DNA of 64,000 bases from positions 11,928,856 through 11,992,855 of the forward strand of contig CM040117.1 of the NCBI GenBank assembly GCA_022559845.1, read 5' to 3'. The position numbers and the translations under genes were made by a program. A model generated the notes under the pieces. The model was not told the DNA's origin. It did not search any database and worked only from the letters and a program-made list of their open reading frames with translations. Below are positions 56,993 to 64,000 of this stretch, piece after piece. How positions within the stretch are numbered: the first letter of the stretch is position 1; each line of letters begins with the position of its first letter. This DNA comes from Amorphophallus konjac (lineage: Eukaryota > Streptophyta > Magnoliopsida > Alismatales > Araceae).

Positions 56993-59170
56993 TCCGGCTA
57001 GGAAGCCTCATACTCAGCGATGTTGTTGGTAGCAGGAAACCAAAGTTGATAAGCGAAGGGAATGGTTACTCCTTCCGGAGTAAGCAGAGCAGCACCGATC
57101 CCTCGGCCTTGAGAGTTGAGTGCACCATCGAAGTGCAGAGACCAGAAGGGGTGATGAGAGACAACAAAAAGATGCTCATCAGGGAAATCGTCCTGAATGG
57201 AATCGGTGTGAGGAATGGGGAGATGGGTAAGATGCTCAGCAATGGCATATCATTTGACTGCCTTCTAAACAACAAAGGTGATATCGAACTGAGAGAGGAA
57301 GCTCTGCCAGCGAGCCAACCTACTAGAAAGGACTAGATTTTCTAAGAGATAACGGATCGGGTCCATTCTAGAGATCAACCTAACTGGGTGGGCAAGGAAG
57401 TAGTGTTTCAGCTTCTGAGCTACCCACACTAAGGCGGCACAAGTCTTCTCCATAGCGGTGTATCTGGATTCAGCTGGGTTAAACAACCGAGAGAGATAGT
57501 ATGCAGCCCGCTCTTTTCCTTCATCGTCCACTTGTGCTAAAACCGCCCCTAGGGAGTCCTCAATAACCGAGATGTATAGGATTAGGGGTTTCCCAGGGAC
57601 AGGAGGTTGCAAAACCGGGGGATTGGATAGATATTCCTTGAGATCCTCATAGGCCTTCTGACAATCTTGATTCCATTCGAACTTGACCCCCGCTTTAAGC
57701 AATTCATAAAATGGACGGCACCTTTCAGAATGCTGGGATATGAATCTTCTGATGAATTGCAATCTACCAATCAATCCTCGAAGTTCCGTAAGGTTCTTCG
57801 GCGGAGGCATGTCCATGACGGCCTGTGCTTTGTTAGGATCGATCTGGATCCCCCGTTTGCTCACTATGAAACCTAGCAGCTTCCCTGAGGAGACACCGAA
57901 TGCACACTTCTTCGGATTCATCTTGAGCTTATACTCCCTGGCTCTTTGCAGCACCTTAGCCAGGATAGAGGGGTGTTCTTCCTTGGTTTTTGACTTCACC
58001 AGGATATCATCCACGTAAGCTTCCATATAGATGTGCATCATGTCGTGGAAGATAGCCAGCATCGCCCTTTGATAGGTGGCACCTGCATTCTTCAGACCAA
58101 ATGGCATAACCACATAACAATACGTGCCCCAGGGTGTGGTGAAAGAGGTTTTCTCTTGATCTTCCGGAGTGAGACGGATTTGATTATAGCCTGAGTACCC
58201 ATCCATGAATGACAGAGCTTCATACCCGGCGGTGTTGTCTACCAGGACGTCTATATGAGGCAGCGGGAAATCATCCTTAGGACATACTTTGTTAAGATCT
58301 CTGAAATCAATGCAAATACGCACTTTTCCATCCTTCTTGATAACAGGGACTATGTTTGCCACCCACTGAGGATATAGAACAACTCTGATGAATCTGGCCC
58401 TGTATAATTTGTCGACCTCTTCCTTGATCCTCAAGGCCATGTGGGGGTGAAATCTTCTTGACCTTTGTTTTACAAGCGTTGCCCCTGGCTTAAGCACGAG
58501 TCGGTGTTCCACTAAGGAGGGGTCAAGACCTGGCATGTCCTCGTAAGACCAGGCAAAGGAATCGCTATACTCCCTTAGTACCTTGATTAATTCCTCTTCT
58601 ACTTGTGGAGGGAGGTTAGCAGCAATAATGATGGGCCTTGGGTCTTCTTCCGTTCCCAAGTTGATTTCCTTTGTAGGTTCATCCACTGCCGTCGACGGCT
58701 CGTCAAATCTTTTTAGTCCTTGTGCATATAGATCGGCAGTGTCATCTACATCGCTGTCTTCATTAATTGGATCCTTCTCATCCAAAATCTCATAGACGCC
58801 TAATCCGTCGTCGCTCCACACCCCTTCTATTTCCTCGTCATCTTCAATCACAATTGCTGTAGCAACAAATTCCGGGCACTTCAAAAGAGCATGGCAACGC
58901 TGAGCTAAATCTTGCAAGAACCTATCAGGAACAGATCGGAATGGATGAGCAAGCGAGCGCGGCTCAGGAGAGGAAGGGTTGGACAACCTAGAACAAGACC
59001 CTACTTCTTTAGACCTAACTGACTCTACTTCCCTAGACTCGACGGACCCTAATCCTAACCTAGGAGAGAGGAGGCCTAGTGGAAGGGAAGGAGCAGGGGA
59101 CTCGTGCCCCTGGGAGGAGGATGGTGACAGGATAGCATAATCTTCCACTAAAATCGCCGTTTCAAATTTG
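56993..59170 (-). pseudogene. Element G: RT, RNase H and start of aRNH
   Basis: The frame opens after a run of nine A near 59165-59175, where a one-base change shifts it relative to the protease. An acidic linker leads to the RT: FAWSYEDMPGLDPSLVEHRL, VRICIDFRDLNKVCPKDDFPLP, FMDGYSGYNQI, MPFGLKNAGATYQRAM and the intact active site YVDD (near 58005). The connection and first RNase H (LSNPPVLQPPVPGKPLILYISV, DSLGAVLAQ, YTAMEKTCAALVWVAQKLKHYF) follow. Two stops just below 57265 precede the aRNH start (LHFDGALNSQGRGIGAALL, PATNNIAEYEA), after which a frame change near 57000 leads to the next part. Catalytic residues are kept. Confidence 0.93.
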
Positions 59171-60476
59171 ACGTTTTTTTTTGGAGATCAGCGGAGACTA
59201 TACAGCAAGAGGGAGGAGGTGGGAGCTGCATAGGGAACAGCTCGGGGAAGATGTAGTCGAAGAAAGGATCAGAAGAGGAGAACCACATCTCGTGGAGTTG
59301 AGCATTGGAAGGAGGAGGAGTAAAGAGAGTGGATAGATCAATGCACGGGCACCCCCCGCAAGCACAAGGAACAAAGAGGATCTCAGGTGGATCAATAAAA
59401 GATGGATTTATCATGATGGGAGGAAGATGAGGTATGTGATCCTCTTGCTGAAAAATGGATTGAAAGTGTGAGGGAGACCAAGAAAAGATAACGGGAGAGC
59501 TCCCCCTTTCCTGTAGATCAACAATAGGCTGCTTCTTCGGCCTCCACTGCATAAGCCGAACTTCTTGTTGTTTCTGGCAGTCTTCTTCATGAAACAGCCC
59601 CTGAAGGGCTTGACCATAATCAATCATATCATCCTCTGCTCCCTTTAGCACTGGCGGTGGACTCGCAATTGGACAGATTGTATTTCTTATAGGCAGAGCT
59701 GGCTGCGGAGCTAATGTGCCAGGCTGGAGAGGCCCTCGAACAAAGTGTTGACGGTAGTCCCAGGTGAGTGGCCCAGAATCACCTATCATAGATAATGCAG
59801 TTTCCCTGTAGCCGAGGCCTCTCCTGCCCATTTTTCTTCCCTTTGGTATGGGCTTGGTCATTCCTTGCAATTGTGCACCGAGGCCTCTCCCCGGTTGATA
59901 GCCCAGTTTCAGTATGATGTTCCAGCCCTTGGAATCGTGAATCTGAGGCTTCACTTTGACGTTGACTGGAGTAGTGATGGGCCTAGGAGACGTGTAAGCC
60001 CAAGGAAAGTTTAAGTCGAGCACTGATATGACGGGCCGACTGCTGGGCCAAAGCGTGGGAAGAATCTGTTCTGAAATAGCCTTAACTGACTGCACTGTGG
60101 ATAGGCTTTTGACCTTGACGACCCTCCCTTGAAAAGGGAATTTGACGCACTGATGTGCGGTGGAGGGTACAGCACCGAGTGTATCAATCCATGGACGACC
60201 CAAGATAGCCTTAAACATAGGGTCAATGTCCAGCACATAGAATTCCACGGCCATTGTAAGAGGTCCGAGCTCGGCTTGGATAGTGACCACCCCGTGACAT
60301 GCTCGCCTTGAGTTGTCGTATGCTGCTATAGTGGTGGGGGTAGGCCGTAGTAACTCTTCTGATATGTTACAAGCTCGTAGAGTACTCAGTGGGCAAACAT
60401 TAATTGAAGCCCCTGTATCAACCAGTGCTGCTTCAATGCTGACCTTGTTCAGAGTGATCGTAATGCAGAGCGGCAT
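59160..60476 (-). pseudogene. Element G: aspartic protease with G-patch
   Basis: Retropepsin-type protease with the catalytic triad in ALVDTGASINVCPLSTL and the flap/ILGRPWIDTLGAVPSTAHQCVKFP end. About 200 residues in is a G-patch: GWNIILKLGYQPGRGLGAQLQG followed by GRRGLGYR, a Gly-rich RNA-associated motif also found next to retropepsins in some retroviruses and plant Ty3 elements. The remainder is Pro/Ser-rich with no domain seen. A TAG at 60477-60479 separates it from the linker and a frame change near 59165 from the RT. Inferred role: polyprotein cleavage. Confidence 0.85.
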
Positions 60477-60479
60477 CTA

Positions 60480-61439
60480 TCGTGCTTCCGGAGGTGCTAG
60501 TTCGGTCTCTGAAAATGTAATTGCCGGTCCTTTGGAGGTAGTTGCTAGTGCCGTTGGTAGGCTATCAACTGCCATATCTTCGCTGACCATCACCTTCTGT
60601 AAAAAGTCTCTCAGTGCATCTTGATGAAGGGTAGACCTTTTGATCAGCTCCAGCACAGATATTTTAGCGGGCACTCGATCCAGATGATGCAGCAAGTCAT
60701 ATTGAGTACCCGACAGAGGTTCAGTTTCTTCCTGTTCGGCCGTCGGTTGAGAGGACTGGGGATTAGAAGTAGTAGGGTAATTCCGATGGAACATCTTCCC
60801 GCTCCTTAAAGCACAATTCGCCGCAGCGTCTGAAGATAGTATGATGGGCCCTGCAGGGTGGATGAATGGAACAGGTGGTGTGGGGGAGACGGTTTGGTGG
60901 AGCGTAAGGTTGATGGGGGTAGTAGGTGATGAGCGGATGATGGGTGAAGGATTGGTGGAAGGCAGGGTGGTGATGAGTGTTGACGCGGGTGGAGGGAAGG
61001 CTAGCGGAGGGGTAAGGATGGGTGAAGGGTTGGATGGTGGTGCGATGACGGCGACGGGAGTAAGTGGTGGAGGGTATGACGGAACGGTGGGTGGTAAGGG
61101 GTTTGCTGAAGCGGGTGTAATTGGGAGGATGAATGGAGGGGACGCTGGGTGTGCGGGAAGGACGAAGGAGGGGGTAAGAGGATTGCGGTGGTCATGGTGG
61201 AGGGCCATGACTTGTGGTGTGGCACCATCATCATCAAAAGACCACCCGGCATTGGGGGCCGGTGGTTGGACCACGTTTACTTATGCTGGTGCTGGCGGCT
61301 GCTGCTGAGGAGCGGGTGGGTGGTTCGGCATCGGATTCTGATGGATGCCCAGGTCCTGTACTTGCTGTGGTTGCTGTGGTTGCTGTGGTGGTAGCTGTTG
61401 CGGCTGTGGTGCTTGTTGCTGCTGCACTTGCTGCCTCGA
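60480..61439 (-). pseudogene. Element G: Pro-rich gag-protease linker
   Basis: Same frame as gag and protease, broken by stops at about 61438 and 61276. A Gln-rich stretch (CAG/CAA codons, 61290-61440) is followed by a long Pro/Ser/Thr stretch without structure, then a more conserved part: NCALRSGKMFHRNY, GTQYDLLHHLDRVPAKISVLELIKRSTLHQDALRDFL. The latter resembles the helix found before the protease in Tat elements. No catalytic motif. Confidence 0.75.
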
Positions 61440-63359
61440 CTACTGCCCTCTTTTCTCTTTGATCTCAATAATGGCCCGATGCATCGCGGCCCAATCTATC
61501 CTTTGTCCTTCATGAAGATCATATACCAGATCCCGGAACTGAAAACATCCTTCTATGGTATGGCCCGGCTGCCTATGGAACATACAATATTTAGTCTGAT
61601 CAACGGCCGGGTTCCAATTAGGCCGTTCCGGAGGAAGTTGGATTGCATTCACTGACATGAGGGCGGAGAAGATATCTGTAAGTGTCTCTGGCAATGGAGG
61701 GTATTGAGCTCTCCTGGGAGCCGGGCGCTTGCTATTAGGGTCGTTGTTATAGCCGTTAGGTGGAGGGACATTGTGGTATTGTGGAGGTGGTGGTGGTTGT
61801 TGTGGAGCGACGAAGGCGTTTTGTGGAGTGGCAAAGGTAGGCGGAGGGCTTTGCGGAGTGACCTGGAAGTTTTGTGGAGCGGAGTTTTGTGGATTGCGGG
61901 GGTTTTGGGGGAAGCGGAACGGTGTGGCCTGGAATGGAAAGGCAACGGCTTGTACTTGTTCATTTGTCTGGACCCCCTCGGTAACCGGCCCTTGTGGTTT
62001 CTTGTGGTATTTGGGCTTTTGGTTTTCAAATAGTGAGTGGATGGGGGAATCCTTAAATTGGGTTTGTATGAAGCGCGCCCGACTGTAGAGCTGGTGCATG
62101 TTGGCTATGTCATTCATCGCCAGGATGTTCCGGAAGGTCGGAGTGGCATTCGAAATTAACAGCTTGACCTTCTCTTCCTATGGAATGTGGCCAGGCACCC
62201 TAGCGGCCATCTGTCTCCATCTGTCTGCATAAGTGGCGAACTCTTCATCTGGCTTCATCTTCTCGGCCACCAGATCTGTGAACGAGTATTCCGGGCCGAC
62301 CCTATCTTGGAACCGTTGGATGAACTTGTCTTTCACTACCTTGAAACTTTCAGCTTCTTCTAGCGGTAAAGAGTAGAACCACTCCAGAGCAACACCATCC
62401 AGAGATCAGTGGAATAAATACGCCATAAGGCGATCATCATACTGGAATTGTGCCGATTCATATAGAAAATCCCTCACATGAATGAAGGGATTGCTGTTCC
62501 CATCGTACTTGCGATAGTTGGGGAGCTCTGATTGTGGAGGGAACCGAATGTTCTGGAAGCTCGGGATAGGAATATCTACCAAAGATTGCGGGCCAACCCG
62601 CTTCTGAAGAAAATCGAGTTGTTGCTGCATGGCGGCCCATTTATCAAGTAAGTCCTGCTCTCGGGAGGGAGCAGGGGTAGTGAAGGATGCTGATTGAATT
62701 TGAGGAGCAAATGGAATGGTTGTGACAGAAGGTGGAAGCCCATAGGTAGGAGTGAAGGGATAAACAGTAGAGATGGGGGGCCCATAAGAAGGATATTGGA
62801 CCTGAGATTGGCCCAGATTAGAAGGAGCTTGGGCCACCCCTGGCCGAGGGTGCAAGAAATCGGAAGGGCCCATGAGAGCTTGCGGAGCTACCGGAGTAGA
62901 TACGTGATGATCCAGTTGAACAAAAGAGGGGATGGGCGACTTTCCCTTATCGAAAGATTGTTGGGCTGAATTGGAAGACTGGCCCGTTTCCATGCCCGTG
63001 AAAGTGATGGTCCGTGGTTGGACCGGGGTAAGATCAATTGGAGTGGGCTGGATGAGGAGCCCAACAACGGAAGGATTGGATTGATTTTGGATTATGGTGG
63101 GAGGAGATGCGTTGGACCCTTGCATGGCCTGATAAAGAACTTGGAGTTGGGACGGATCCAATTGGGCCATCATCTGAAGGATAGAGCCCGCGGAAGGAGT
63201 GGAGAGAGAAGGGGTAGCTTGATCACCTTCCATAGAAGTGGAGGATGGGAGAGGGGTAGTCCCTTCTCCGGAAGAAAAGGTGATAACCCTAGGAGGGTTT
63301 TCAAGAAGCCCTTGAGGAAGAGAGTCCTCTTGGGAACGGGGAGGATTAAAGGATGCCAT
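61440..63359 (-). pseudogene. Element G: gag with zinc knuckle
   Basis: Start chosen at 63359 because the ATG has a perfect context (CCACCATGG) and begins MASFNPPRSQ; the open frame continues upstream but reads like leader. The first 250 residues are Pro/Ser/Gln-rich. The Ty3 gag core begins near 62560: LPNYRKYDGNSNPFIHVRDF, LDGVALEWFYSLPLEEAESF, DRWRQMAARVPGHIP. A CX2HX4HX4C zinc knuckle variant (CMFHRQPGHTIEGC) is near 61560. Stops lie at about 62404 and 62178; the first replaces a usual Arg. Confidence 0.88.
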
Positions 63360-64000
63360 GGTGGACTCGAAAAGAGGATTGGAATAGAATGTGAAGAAGG
63401 GAATGATTTGAGGAGATGATTCGGATGAACGAAAACAACCCCACATGCAACGGACAACCTTGACAAATGCAAACAAACCACAAACAATCACAATGAGTAA
63501 CCAAACTCGAATGTTTAAACACACAGGATGTAAGTGATAAAAGATGAAGACACTCAAAGTCAACCAAGTTGTTTTAAGATGATGCAACACAATTCTTTGT
63601 GATTTCTCCTTGGAACTTTAGTGGATTGATTGAAATGTGCTCTCAACAATGGGTTCCTAACAGGAGATGGTTATGGGACTTGGTTTGACTCTAAGTGTAA
63701 TCACTCCTTCACTTATGCAACCCTAGACACGGGGTGGGAAAGGTACAACCAGCCCGGCGTCCGTGTGGGAATCCACGGCTCGTGGGGACTTATGGAGGTC
63801 CCTGGTGTGATTTCCTAGTCAGCCCCAAGGAATATGGAGACGAGAGGTCCGCACACCAAGGTAGGAGAATGCAATCTAGGATATGAAAAGATAAATGGTC
63901 CTATGTGCACCGGAGTGCATGCAAAGTCTAGCCTAAAATCTAGCAATCAATGATGCACACAACGATATGGAGATATAAAACAAAGCAAGGAGGAAGTCAA
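63360..64000 (-). other. Element G leader region
   Basis: About 640 bp upstream of gag with no clear gene. Neither a primer site nor an LTR edge similar to 45080-46829 is visible, so the leader continues beyond the window. Long leaders are common in Ogre-like elements. Confidence 0.6.

Larger units (their letters stand above)
45080..64000 (-). mobile_element. Element G: Tat/Ogre-like Ty3 element with antisense genes
   Basis: A minus-strand Ty3/gypsy element running out of the window. Order from the right: leader, gag (from 63359), a Pro-rich linker, protease with G-patch, RT, RNase H, aRNH, integrase (to 55325), a spacer, two extra genes on the opposite strand (52315-53729 and 48106-51265), noncoding DNA and a 3' LTR ending at 46829. 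Dual RNase H and no chromodomain place it in the Tat lineage; extra ORFs, some antisense and some carrying a domain otherwise known from DNA transposons, have been described in this lineage. The left edge lies between 45070 and 45117. The 5' LTR is outside, so the target duplication cannot be checked. Alternative: 45080 to about 54300 is a separate insertion. Confidence 0.78.

Noticed and set aside
60840..61440. Plus-strand Gly/Val-rich ORFs opposite the G linker
   Set aside because: They are antisense reflections of the Pro- and Gln-rich linker.
63360..63590. N-terminal extension of the G gag with a membrane-like stretch
   Set aside because: The downstream ATG has a perfect context and starts a gag-like sequence; the upstream part reads as leader.

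Overview
This window is intergenic DNA from a large, repeat-rich flowering-plant genome. Almost every base can be placed in one of seven LTR retrotransposons, stacked into each other. The organism is inferred from the element types: Copia Sireviruses with long LTRs, multiple polypurine tracts and initiator-Met primer sites; Ty3/gypsy Tat-lineage elements with two RNase H domains; and a spliced plant-mobile-domain (PMD) gene. I cannot name the species. I see no ordinary single-copy host gene, tRNA, rRNA or CRISPR array.

Layout. The oldest layer, F, is a decayed Tat-type Ty3/gypsy element on the + strand, now in three pieces: 1-3704 (5' noncoding, protease and RT), 25363-26096 (RNase H and aRNH) and 44461-45079 (integrase). 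Element A (3705-25362, - strand) sits in F with a CCCGC target duplication; it is a Sirevirus relative that kept gag but has no pol. Element B (13153-24764, + strand, CTGAG duplication) is a nearly intact young Sirevirus lying inside the 5' LTR of A. Element C (26097-44460, + strand) also sits in F; it has 1.94-kb LTRs and a short interior with one unrecognised ORF. Element D (26357-39007, - strand, TCCAA duplication) is a decayed Sirevirus with gag-pol lying in the 5' LTR of C. Element E (35748-37713, - strand, CTTCC duplication) lies in the 5' LTR of D and has only 93 bp between its LTRs. The stack F>C>D>E is four levels deep. Element G (about 45080 to beyond 64000, - strand) is a large Tat/Ogre-like element that interrupts the integrase of F; only its 3' LTR is inside the window.

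The most notable content is in G. Downstream of its integrase, on the opposite strand, lie two extra genes. One (48106-51265) reads as an intact seven-exon gene for a PMD protein of about 763 residues with a C-terminal coiled coil, and all six introns are phase 0. The other (about 52315-53729) is a broken relative. The gag-pol of G itself carries many stops and at least two frame breaks.

A second theme crosses the elements. A, D, E and G each carry their own family of short GC-rich palindromes, beginning about 130-210 bp upstream of the LTR TATA box. The motif differs in each: GGGTCGACCC in A, CGGTCGACCG in D, GCGCTA..TAGCGC in E and TAACGG..CCGTTA in G. F has an analogous 33-bp-period array. 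In G the motif also surrounds the PMD gene and occupies its first intron. The three Sireviruses share a conserved noncoding module in their 3' untranslated regions.
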